From JACZQZ01 sp046756945 (GTDB lineage Bacteria > Pseudomonadota > Alphaproteobacteria > Rhodospirillales > 2-02-FULL-58-16): DNA of 26,015 nt. The notes beneath the pieces are model-generated. The model worked only from the letters and a program-made list of their open reading frames with translations, was not told where the DNA came from and did no database searches. Location of the stretch: the NCBI GenBank assembly GCA_046756945.1, contig JBHHXI010000027.1:1-26015 (forward strand). Direction: 5' to 3'. Positions 6,313-14,500 of the stretch are shown here, one piece after another; within the stretch, counting starts at the first letter, position 1, and each line of letters opens with the position of its first letter. Made by a program: the position numbers and the translations under genes.

Positions 6313-8133
6313 GTGGGAAACGTCAAGAAGCAAACCTGGACCTGGCATTTCGACAGCCCGGCGGAAAAGATCTGGCCGGTCCTCGCCGATACCGCCCGCT
6401 TCAACGAGGCGGCCGAACTGCCCAACCACCAGATCGAGGAGATTCCCCAGGCCGACGGCTCGGTGCTGTACATCGGCCGCGCCCGCATGGGTCCTTTCCG
6501 GCTGGAATGGCGCGACAAGCCCGCCAACTGGCTGACCAACCGGTGGTTCCGCCATTGCCGCGAGTTCCGGACGGGGCCGCTGAAGTCCCTGTGCGCCACC
6601 TTCGAGCTCTTTGCCGAAGACGGCGGCTGCCGCGGCGAGTACACCGTCGAGGCCGAACCGGCCGGCCTGGCGGGGCGTCTGATCCTGGCCGCCGGCTTTT
6701 TCCGGTCCACGGGTTCGACCTTCGGCCGGCTTGCCGGAAACGCCCGCGACTTCGCGTATGGTCGGCGCCCGACGGAATTCGACTGCAGGCCGCCGCACCT
6801 CATGCCGGGGGCCAAGGAACGGGTCGCCGGCCTGGTCGCCGCCATCGAGGCCACGGCCCACGGCCACGGCCTGGCGGGGAAGCTGGCCGAGTACGTGTTG
6901 CGGCGCCAGGAGGTGGACGTCCGTTCGATCCGGCCGCTCAGGCTGTCGCGCCTGTGGGGCGTACCCGATCGCCCTGCCATCGAAGTCTGCCTGGAGGCGG
7001 TCAGGCAGGGCCTGCTGCGGCTGCGGTGGGACCTGCTGTGCCCGCGCTGCCAGGTGGGCAAGGAATCGGTGCCGGCGCTGGACCAACTGCCCAAGGGCGC
7101 CCATTGCTCGTCGTGCAATATTGATTTCGACCAGGAATATTCGAAAAACGTGGAGCTCGCCTTTCACCCGGCGCGGGCGATCCGGCCCCTGCACGGCGGC
7201 GAATATTGCCTGTTCGGACCGATGAGCACGCCGCACATCAAACTGCAACTGACCCTTGGCGCCGGCGAGCGGCGGACGTTGGAATTCGATCTGCCCCATG
7301 GCGTCTATCGCCTGCGCACCCTGGAGGCCGGCGACGAGGAAACCGTCCATTGGGACGAGGCGGGGTTTCCCGAAGTGATCGCCGATGGACACTCCGTCTC
7401 CGCCGGGCCTCCCTCGGCCCCCGGAAAGGTTGCGCTCGCCAACACGGGCGCCAGGGAACTGACCTTCATCGTCGAGGAGCATGGATGGATGCGCGACGCG
7501 CTGACGGCGGACCGGATCACCGCGTTGCAGGTTTTCCGGGACCTGTTTACCGACGACGTCCTGCGTCCCGGCGACGACGTGGAGATCGATCACATCACCT
7601 TGATGTTCACCGACCTCAAAGGCTCGACGGCCCTCTATGAGCGGATCGGCGATCCGCGGTCCTATGCCCTGGTCCGCGAGCACTTCGCCATCATCGGCAA
7701 GGCCGTGCGGACCCATGACGGGGCCATCGTCAAGACCATCGGCGACGCCGTCATGGCGGTGTTCACCCACCCGCCCGACGGATTGCGCTGCGCCGTCCGC
7801 ATCCAGGCCGATTTCGCGGCGTTCAACGCGGCGTCGGGGAAGGAACCGATGATCGTCAAGCTCGGGCTGCACGCCGGGCGCTGCATATCGGTGACCTTGA
7901 ACGACCGCCTCGACTATTACGGCTCCGCCGCCAACAAGGCGGCCCGCCTGGGAGGCCAGAGCCGGGGCGGCGACATCGTGATGTCGCGGGAATTCGCCGA
8001 CGATCCAGGCATCGCGCCCTTGCTCGGCGCGTTCTCGCCGGTGGAGGCGACGGCGGAGATGAAAGGCTTCGCCGGGCCGGTCCCGTTCCTGCGCATCACC
8101 GCCGAGGAACTCGCCGCCACGGCCGGCGGTTGA
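6313..8133 (+). CDS. Class III adenylate/guanylate cyclase with N-terminal SRPBCC domain and zinc ribbon (DUF5939-like)
   Basis: 606 aa, GTG start directly after a run of G. Residues 1-150 resemble an SRPBCC (START-like) ligand-binding fold: WTWHFDSPAEKIWPVLADTARFNE, then alternating strands. Residues 160-420 resemble the DUF5939 region known from other cyclases, with a zinc ribbon C243PRC246 and C265SSC268. Residues 425-600 are the class III catalytic domain. Metal Asp434 (FTDLKGST) and Asp478 (KTIGDAVMAVF) are present. The purine-selecting Lys474 and Asp534 (DYYG) favour ATP, and Asn541 and Arg545 (ANKAARL) are the transition-state pair. All catalytic positions are intact, so cAMP production is expected. 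No membrane segment or HAMP is seen. A small hydrophobic ligand bound by the SRPBCC domain could control activity; this is inference. Co-directional and 16 nt behind the decarboxylase subunits. Confidence 0.88.
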   Translation: MGNVKKQTWTWHFDSPAEKIWPVLADTARFNEAAELPNHQIEEIPQADGSVLYIGRARMGPFRLEWRDKPANWLTNRWFRHCREFRTGPLKSLCATFELFAEDGGCRGEYTVEAEPAGLAGRLILAAGFFRSTGSTFGRLAGNARDFAYGRRPTEFDCRPPHLMPGAKERVAGLVAAIEATAHGHGLAGKLAEYVLRRQEVDVRSIRPLRLSRLWGVPDRPAIEVCLEAVRQGLLRLRWDLLCPRCQVGKESVPALDQLPKGAHCSSCNIDFDQEYSKNVELAFHPARAIRPLHGGEYCLFGPMSTPHIKLQLTLGAGERRTLEFDLPHGVYRLRTLEAGDEETVHWDEAGFPEVIADGHSVSAGPPSAPGKVALANTGARELTFIVEEHGWMRDALTADRITALQVFRDLFTDDVLRPGDDVEIDHITLMFTDLKGSTALYERIGDPRSYALVREHFAIIGKAVRTHDGAIVKTIGDAVMAVFTHPPDGLRCAVRIQADFAAFNAASGKEPMIVKLGLHAGRCISVTLNDRLDYYGSAANKAARLGGQSRGGDIVMSREFADDPGIAPLLGAFSPVEATAEMKGFAGPVPFLRITAEELAATAGG

Positions 8134-8210
8134 GACGATTGCGTCGCCCGCCCCATCCGGCGCCGACGCCGCGCCCGCACCGCCGCCACCGGGGTTGGGC
8201 GATGTTCTTG

Positions 8211-8233
8211 CCTTGCCACGGTGCCGTGCAAGG
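8211..8233 (+). terminator. Hairpin after the cyclase gene
   Basis: CCTTGC (8211-8216) pairs with GCAAGG (8228-8233), and ACGG pairs with CCGT inside, with a single bulged C. No T-run follows. Possibly a weak or Rho-assisted terminator ahead of the small gene at 8270. Confidence 0.3.
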
Positions 8234-8269
8234 GCTCAGGATAGGGGCCGTTGAGAAGGAGGAAGAACC

Positions 8270-8431
8270 ATGGGTCCGTTCATCACCCTTGCCATCGCCA
8301 CCGCCGCTTTCGTCAAAGGGGCTCTCATCGGCGCCGTGGTCGGAGGCGCCGCCGTCGCCTGCGCCTGCCGGCGGGCGCGTTCCGGTGACGCGCTGGAGCA
8401 TCCCGAGACGCCCGAGCCGCAGGAAAGCTGA
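8270..8431 (+). CDS. 53-residue single-span membrane protein, unknown function
   Basis: The ATG is preceded by GAAGGAGGAAGAACC, one of the strongest ribosome-binding sites in the window, which is the main reason to believe the gene. The product starts MGPFITLAIATAAFVKGALI, continues as a Gly/Ala-rich hydrophobic stretch (GAVVGGAAVACAC, total hydrophobic length about 30), then RRAR and an acidic, Pro-rich tail (DALEHPETPEPQES). One transmembrane helix with a positive cytoplasmic flank is expected. The GxxxG-like spacing (GALIGAVVGG) suggests helix packing. It lies between the cyclase and the GGDEF-EAL gene, 17 nt before the latter, so co-expression with the c-di-GMP enzyme is likely. No family recognised. 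Confidence 0.7.
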   Translation: MGPFITLAIATAAFVKGALIGAVVGGAAVACACRRARSGDALEHPETPEPQES

Positions 8432-8448
8432 TCGAGGGGTATTCGCCC

Positions 8449-10689
8449 GTGCGGGGGACTAAGGAACGCGACGGGGGCATGCGGGCGGGCGGAAATTCCC
8501 GACGGCCCTCGCCGCGTCGGTTCTTCGGGGACCTGGCGGCCCGCTTCGGCCTCGTGCGTTCGCACCGGCCCGTAGAATCCGCCCCGGCCGCGCCGGCCAC
8601 GGTTGGCGAACCCCAGACCCCCGGCCGCCGCGAGGCCGACCGGGATCCGGGCAAGCGCACGCCCGAGCGCGCGACGGTCCTGGCGAACATGGGTGTTGCC
8701 CGCCTCGAGGACGACAGGTTCGTCTGGGTCAACAGGCGCATGGAGGAATTGTTCGGATTCGAGACCGACGAATTCATCGGCCTGTCGCCCGAGGTCCTGT
8801 GCGCCTCCGCCGGTGACTTCGAGAAGGTTCGGCAGGCGGCGCTGCCCCGGCCCGCCGGGGCCGCGACCGGGGTCATCGAATGCCAGATGATACGCAAGGA
8901 CGGCTCGCTTGTCTGGGTCGAGCTGTTCGGCAAGGCCGTCGACGCCGCCGACGATTCGAAAGGATCGGTCTGGATCGTGCAGGACATCACCCGGCAGAGA
9001 CAGGCCGAGGAGCACCTGCGGCTGGCCTCCACCATCTTCGAAATCACCGCCGAGGCCATCCTGGTCAGCGATTCCCGGAACCGGATCGTCATGGTCAACC
9101 CGGCCTTCACCGGGATAACCGGCTACACCCAGGAAGAAGTCGTCGGCAGGAACCCGGCAATCCTGAGTTCCGGCCGCCACGGCGCCGAATTCTTCGACTC
9201 CATGTGGGACGCCCTGGCGCGTACCGGCCGGTGGGAGGGCGAGATATGGAACCGCCGCAAGAACGGCGAGGTGTTCCTGGAATGGGTGTCGATCGCCGCC
9301 GTGCGGGGGGAAAGCGACGGCACCGAATATTATGTCGCCGCCTTCAGCGACATCACCAAGCGCAAGCAGGATGAAGAGCGCATCCACGTTCGGGCAAACT
9401 ACGACACCTTGACCGAGCTCCCGAACCGCCGCCTGATCCAGGACCGCGTCGATCAGGCCCTGGCCCAGGCCGCCCATACCGGGGAGCGGGTCGGCGTCCT
9501 CTATGTGGACATGGATAACTTCAAGTTCGTCAACGACACCATGGGCCACGGCGTCGGCGACGTCGTGCTGGGCGAGATGGCGCGCCGGATGCGATCCTGC
9601 CTCAGGGACCGCGACGCCATCGGCCGCGTGGAGGGCGACGAGTTCATGGTCTTCCTGGCCACCATCCGCTCGGCGGAGGAAACCACCATGGTGGCGCGGC
9701 GGCTGCTGGAGGCGGTTTCCAGGCCCCTGGTGCTGGCCGGGCGCAGGGACGACATCGTGGTCACCGCCAGCGTCGGCATCTCCGTCTATCCCGACGACGG
9801 GGACACCACGGCCGAGCTCATGGGCAACGCCGCCACGGCGGCGTTTCATGCCAAGGAGCGGGGGCGCAACAACTATCAGTTCTTCACCGACGACCTGAAT
9901 ATCCGGGCCATGGAGCGCCTGAGCCTGGAAAACCGCCTGCGGCGGGCCATGGAAAAGGACGAAATGGTGCTCCACTACCAACCCAAGGTGGATCTGCGCC
10001 AGGGGCGGATCGTCGGCATGGAGGCGCTGGTGCGCTGGCAAAGCCCCGAAGAGGGGCTGGTGCCGCCCGGCAGGTTCATCCCGCTGGCCGAGGAAACCGG
10101 CCTCATCGTTCCCCTTGGCGAATGGGTGCTGCGCACCGCCTGCGTTCAGGCCAAGGCGTGGCAGGATGCCGGACTGGCGCCCCTCAGGATGGCCGTCAAC
10201 CTGTCGGCGCGCCAGCTCTCGAAGCCGGACCTGCTGGCCGACATCATGCGCATTCTGGACGAAACCGGGCTGGCGCCCGAACACCTGGAAATGGAGATTA
10301 CCGAGAGCTCGCTGATGGAAAGGGCCGACGACGCCATCGCTACGCTGGACGAAATGCGCGCCATGGGTATCCACCTCACCGCCGACGATTTCGGCACCGG
10401 GTACGCGTCCTTGAATTACCTGCGGAATTTTCCCCTGGACGCGATCAAGATCGACCGTTCGTTCGTCTCCGACATCGGCGGCGGCCGGGGCGCCTCCATG
10501 CTCGCCGCGGCCGTCATCGCCATCGGCCAAAGCCTGGACCTGAAGGTGACCGCCGAAGGGGTGGAAGGCGAAGCCCAACTGGCCTTCCTGCGCCAGCATT
10601 GGTGTGACGAGATCCAGGGGTCCTATTTCAGCCCGGCCCTGCCGGCGACCGAATTCGAGGCCCTGGTGCGGGAAGGGCGGCGCCTGTGA
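8449..10689 (+). CDS. PAS-PAS-GGDEF-EAL c-di-GMP enzyme
   Basis: 746 aa from a GTG with GAGGGG upstream (an ATG at 8479 is an alternative). Residues 1-70 are Pro/Arg-rich and probably disordered. PAS1 is about 75-185 and PAS2 about 190-305, ending in the DITKRKQ linker. GGDEF is about 315-480 and EAL about 490-735. The cyclase signature reads EGDEF (395-399), with Glu in place of the first Gly. FKFVNDTMGHGVGD and the RxxD inhibitory site (RDRD, 386-389) are intact, while the later 'ADxAMY' segment is altered to NAATAAF. EAL residues are all present: E525-L527, Asn584, Glu616, DDFGTG (646-651), Lys667 and TAEGVE. I infer a c-di-GMP phosphodiesterase whose GGDEF domain may bind GTP allosterically, with PAS sensing redox, oxygen or a ligand. 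Cytoplasmic; no membrane helices. Confidence 0.92.
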   Translation: MRGTKERDGGMRAGGNSRRPSPRRFFGDLAARFGLVRSHRPVESAPAAPATVGEPQTPGRREADRDPGKRTPERATVLANMGVARLEDDRFVWVNRRMEELFGFETDEFIGLSPEVLCASAGDFEKVRQAALPRPAGAATGVIECQMIRKDGSLVWVELFGKAVDAADDSKGSVWIVQDITRQRQAEEHLRLASTIFEITAEAILVSDSRNRIVMVNPAFTGITGYTQEEVVGRNPAILSSGRHGAEFFDSMWDALARTGRWEGEIWNRRKNGEVFLEWVSIAAVRGESDGTEYYVAAFSDITKRKQDEERIHVRANYDTLTELPNRRLIQDRVDQALAQAAHTGERVGVLYVDMDNFKFVNDTMGHGVGDVVLGEMARRMRSCLRDRDAIGRVEGDEFMVFLATIRSAEETTMVARRLLEAVSRPLVLAGRRDDIVVTASVGISVYPDDGDTTAELMGNAATAAFHAKERGRNNYQFFTDDLNIRAMERLSLENRLRRAMEKDEMVLHYQPKVDLRQGRIVGMEALVRWQSPEEGLVPPGRFIPLAEETGLIVPLGEWVLRTACVQAKAWQDAGLAPLRMAVNLSARQLSKPDLLADIMRILDETGLAPEHLEMEITESSLMERADDAIATLDEMRAMGIHLTADDFGTGYASLNYLRNFPLDAIKIDRSFVSDIGGGRGASMLAAAVIAIGQSLDLKVTAEGVEGEAQLAFLRQHWCDEIQGSYFSPALPATEFEALVREGRRL

Positions 10690-10711
10690 GGACCGGCGGG
10701 GGAGACGAAGG

Positions 10712-11242
10712 ATGAACCAAAGGGCGGCGCTCTCGCGCCCCGATCTGGTCGAGCGGCTGGGCGCCGTGAAGCTGCTGTCGGTGGATGTGGACGGCGTGCT
10801 GACCGACGGCGGCCTGTACTTCACCGACGACGGCCGCCAGAGCCGCAGGTTCAACGTCAGGGACGGGGTCGGCATGAAGCGCGCCCTCGCCGCCGGGATC
10901 GAACTCGCCATCGTCTCCGCCAGCGCGGCGCAGTCCATCCGCCACCGGGGCGAGATCCTTGGCGTGCAGCATGTCTTCATCGGCGTCGAGGACAAGTTGG
11001 CGGTGATCTCGGGCCTGTGCCGGGACCTCGGGATCGGCCTCGCCGACGTCGCCCATGTGGGCGACGATCTTAACGATCTGCCGCTGCTCAGGGCCGTCGG
11101 CTGTCCGCTGTCTGTCGCCGACGCCGTGCCGGAGGTGCGCGAAGCCGCCGTCTTCGTCACCGGGAACGGCGGCGGCGCCGGCGCCGTGCGCGAGATCTGC
11201 GACCTCATGATGGAGGCGCTCGCCGCCTCCGGCGGAGGGTAG
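10712..11242 (+). CDS. kdsC: 3-deoxy-D-manno-octulosonate 8-phosphate phosphatase (KdsC-type HAD)
   Basis: 176 aa from the ATG following GGAGACGAAGG; the frame is open further upstream but overlaps the EAL gene. A C0-type HAD phosphatase with no cap domain, which hydrolyses KDO-8-phosphate to KDO for lipopolysaccharide core synthesis and works as a tetramer. The catalytic motif is SVDVDGVLTDG (nucleophile Asp25, acid/base Asp27). Next come the family-specific FNVRDGVGMKRA, motif II Ser in LAIVSAS, motif III Lys in VEDKL, and the Mg motif VGDDLNDLPLL. The usual KDO partners (kdsA, kdsD, lptC/A/B) are not adjacent. It starts 22 nt after the GGDEF-EAL gene, so it may ride on that transcript. An acylneuraminate-type or other sugar-acid phosphatase of the same family cannot be excluded. 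Confidence 0.82.
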   Translation: MNQRAALSRPDLVERLGAVKLLSVDVDGVLTDGGLYFTDDGRQSRRFNVRDGVGMKRALAAGIELAIVSASAAQSIRHRGEILGVQHVFIGVEDKLAVISGLCRDLGIGLADVAHVGDDLNDLPLLRAVGCPLSVADAVPEVREAAVFVTGNGGGAGAVREICDLMMEALAASGGG

Positions 11243-11255
11243 GCCCGGCCCCGAG

Positions 11256-11393
11256 GCAAAAGAAAAGCCGGGCCACAGCGGGCCCGGCCAGTTGCAAAGG
11301 GAGGAACGGTACCCGTCTGGTCTCGAATGGGATAGGGAGCGTACGTGAACCAGGGGCGGGTACGGACGCAAGAATGCCATACCGGCGGGTCCG
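11256..11393 (-). ncRNA. Candidate small RNA, three stem-loops with CUCCC motifs (AbcR/alpha-r15-like)
   Basis: On the minus strand a TACAAT -10 box (11404-11399), with TTGGAA 19 nt upstream, precedes about 135 nt that ends in a canonical intrinsic terminator: GCCGGGCC/GGCCCGGC stem (11267-11288) followed by TTTTCTTTTG. Between them are two more stems. ACGGAC pairs with GTCCGT (11394-11389 with 11367-11362). GTACCCG and CTGGT pair with ACCAG and CGGGTAC (11363-11357, 11353-11349 with 11321-11317, 11315-11309). CTCCC occurs in the loop of stem 2 and CCTCCC in the linker before the terminator. That layout, with anti-Shine-Dalgarno-like motifs, is what is known for the alphaproteobacterial AbcR (alpha-r15) RNAs that silence ABC-transporter mRNAs. 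The family label is inference; start site uncertain by several bases. Confidence 0.5.
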
Positions 11394-11408
11394 TAACCAT
11401 TGTACTGG

Positions 11409-11437
11409 CGTATAGTTTGGGCGTTCCAAACGTATAG
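11409..11437. promoter_or_regulatory. CGTATAG direct repeat around a TTTGG/CCAAA dyad
   Basis: CGTATAG occurs at 11409-11415 and 11431-11437, 22 bp apart (about two helical turns), and TTTGG (11416-11420) faces CCAAA (11426-11430) between them. A related CCTATAG lies at 11439-11445. The array overlaps the upstream region of the candidate sRNA and lies 120 bp before putA, so it could be a shared operator, for example for an Lrp/AsnC-type PutR. No regulator gene is adjacent. Confidence 0.4.
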
Positions 11438-11556
11438 CCCTATAGACGAACGTTTAGATTTTTGGTGTGTAGACCGTAAAAAGCCGGCCCCATGCACCGC
11501 CGGCGGGGCAGGGCCGGCCGGCGCAGGCGTCCCGAATGCCCCGGAAGAGGTGTGCC

Positions 11557-14500
11557 ATGCCATTCGTCGGGGAATTTCCCGATCCGGACCCCTTGCGCGG
11601 CGCCATCGAGGCGGCCCACCGGGCCGACGAGGCGGCCCGTGTCGAGGCGCTCCTCGGCGACGCCGCCATGGACGCGGCGGCCCTCCAGCGGGTCGCCGAC
11701 ACCGCCCGCGGCCTGGTCGAGGAGATGCGCCGCCGCAGGACCGGATTCGCCGGACTGGATGATTTCCTCGGCGAATACGGGCTGTCCAACAGCGAAGGCG
11801 TGGTGCTCATGTGCCTGGCGGAGGCGCTGTTGCGCATCCCCGACGCCGAAACCGCCAACCGCCTGATCCGCGACAAGATCGTCGACGCCGACTGGGAAGG
11901 GCACCTGGGCGCCAGCGACTCCCTGCTCGTCAATGCCTCCACCTGGGCGCTGATGCTCACCGGCCGGGTGGTCAGGATGGATGAAGGCGCGTTCGGCGAC
12001 GTCGGCTCGTTCCTGCGCCGTCTGGTGGCCAAAAGCGGCGAGCCGCTGATCCGCCAGGCCATGACCCAGGCCATGCGTATCCTCGGGCGCCAGTTCGTCA
12101 TGGGGCGCACCATCGAAGAAGCCCTTGAACGGGCCGGCGGACCCGAGGCCCGCGGCTACCGGTATTCCTACGACATGCTGGGCGAGGCGGCGCGCACCGC
12201 GGCCGACGCCGAGCGCTACATGGAGGCCTATTCCCAGGCCATCGCGGCCGTCGGAGCGGAAAGCGCCGGCCGCGGCGTCGTCGAGGGGCCGGGGGTGTCG
12301 GTCAAGCTCTCGGCCCTCCATCCGCGCTATGAGTTTGCCCAGCGCGAACGGGTCATGGGCGAGCTCGTGCCCCGGCTCGCACGGCTGGCCCGGCAGGCGC
12401 AGGAGGCGGACATCGGGCTTTGCGTGGACGCCGAGGAAGCGGACCGCCTGGACCTGTCGCTGGACGTGATCGAGGCGGTTTTCGCCGATGTCGCCGCGAC
12501 CGGCTGGGACGGGTTCGGCGTGGCGGTTCAGGCCTATCAGAAACGGGCGTATTTCGTTCTCGACTGGCTCTCTGCCCTGGCCCGGCGCCACCGGCGGCGG
12601 CTGATGGTGCGCCTGGTCAAGGGCGCCTACTGGGACACCGAGATCAAGCGCGCCCAGGAACACGGGCTGGACGGCTATCCGGTATTCACCCGCAAGGTCT
12701 CCACCGACGTTTCCTACCTTGCCTGCGCCCGCAAGATCCTGGCCTGCAGGGATGTCTTCTTTCCCCTGTTCGCCACCCATAACGCCCACACCCTGGCGGC
12801 GGTGCTGGAGCTGGCCGGCGACTTTCGGGACTTCGAGTTCCAGCGCCTCCACGGCATGGGCGAGGCCCTGTACCAACAGGTGGTGGAAAAGGGCGGCCTG
12901 GGCGCCCGGTGCCGGGTCTATGCGCCGGTCGGCACCCACGAGGACCTGCTCGCCTACCTGGCGCGCCGGTTGCTGGAGAACGGCGCCAACACCTCGTTCG
13001 TCAACCGCATCGTGGACCGGACGGCGCCTGTCGACGACGTCATCGCCGACCCGCTGGCCAAGGCGGCGGCGCTGCCCAGCAAGCCCCATCCACGCATTCC
13101 CCCGCCGGCGTCGCTCTACGGAACGGAACGCCGCAATTCCAGGGGCCTGGACCTGAGCGACCCGGCGTCCCTCAGGCCCCTGGCGCGGGCCATGGCGGCG
13201 GCGCCGGTCCCCTGGCGGGCGGCCCCGGTGGTGGGCGGCGCGGCCACCGGCGGCGCAGGCGAGCGCGCCGTTCTCGATCCCGCCGACCGCCGCCGCCAGG
13301 TGGGCACGGTGGCCGAGGCGCAAGGGCAAGACATCGACCGGGCCGTGGCGCAGGCGGCCGGGGCCGCTGCCGGCTGGGACGCGACGCCGGCCGGCGACAG
13401 GGCGGCCTGTCTGGAACGCGCCGCCGGCCTGCTCGAGGACGACATGGCGGAGTTGATGGCGATGTGCGTGCGCGAGGCCGGCAAGACCATCGCCGACGCC
13501 CTGGCCGAGGTGCGCGAGGCCGTCGACTTTTGCCGCTATTACGCCCTCAGGGCCCGCGCCGACTTCGCGGGAGCCGATTCCCTGGCCGGGCCGACCGGCG
13601 AAAGCAACGAACTGGCCCTGCACGGGCGCGGCGTGTTCGCCTGCATCAGCCCGTGGAACTTCCCGCTCGCCATCTTCATGGGCCAGGTGAGCGCGGCGCT
13701 GGCGGCGGGCAACGCCGTGGTCGCCAAGCCGGCCGAGCAGACCCCGTTGATCGCCGCCCGCGCGGTCGACATTCTGCACCGGGCCGGCGTGCCCGGCGAG
13801 GCGCTGCATCTCCTGCCCGGCGACGGGCCGGCGGTGGGCGCGCCCCTGGTCGCCGATCCCCGGGTGTCGGGCGTCGCCTTCACCGGCTCGGTGGACACCG
13901 CGCGGCAGATCAACCAGGCCCTGGCCGCCCGTCCCGGCCCCATCGTCCCGCTGGTCGCCGAGACCGGCGGCCAGAACGTGATGATCGTCGATTCCACGGC
14001 CCTGCCCGAGCAGGTGGTGGCGGACGCCCTGACCTCGGCCTTCCAGGGCACCGGCCAGCGGTGCTCGGCGTTGCGCGTGGTGTTCCTGCAGGACGACATC
14101 GCCGGGCGCATCGTCGATATGCTGGTCGGCGCGACCGCCGAGCTGGCGGTGGGCGACCCGGCGCTGCTGTCGACGGACGCGGGGCCGGTGATCGACCCCG
14201 ACGCCCTGGCCATGCTGGAGGCCCACGGGCGGCGCATGGACCGCGACGGCCGCCTGCTGTGCCGGACGCCTATGCCCGGGGCCTGCGCCCACGGCACCTT
14301 TTTCGCCCCCTGCATCTATCGGATCGACCGCCTGGACCAACTGGAGGGCGAGGTCTTCGGGCCCATCCTTCATGTGGTCACCTACGCCGCCGACCGCCTG
14401 GACGAGGTCATCGAGGCCGTCAACGGCACCGGCTACGGCCTCACGCTGGGCATTCACAGCCGCGTCGACAGCACGGTCCGGCGCATCCACGAACGCCTGC

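Noticed and set aside
8236..11400. Very long minus-strand open frame opposite the GGDEF-EAL and kdsC genes
   Set aside because: It is the mirror of high-GC codon bias; the plus-strand proteins have complete motifs, while the antisense product is Gly/Arg/Pro/His-rich without recognisable domains.
11345..11440. 30-codon plus-strand frame starting GTG with AGGGAG upstream
   Set aside because: It lies over the paired regions that better fit the minus-strand RNA and contains no recognisable features; probably chance.
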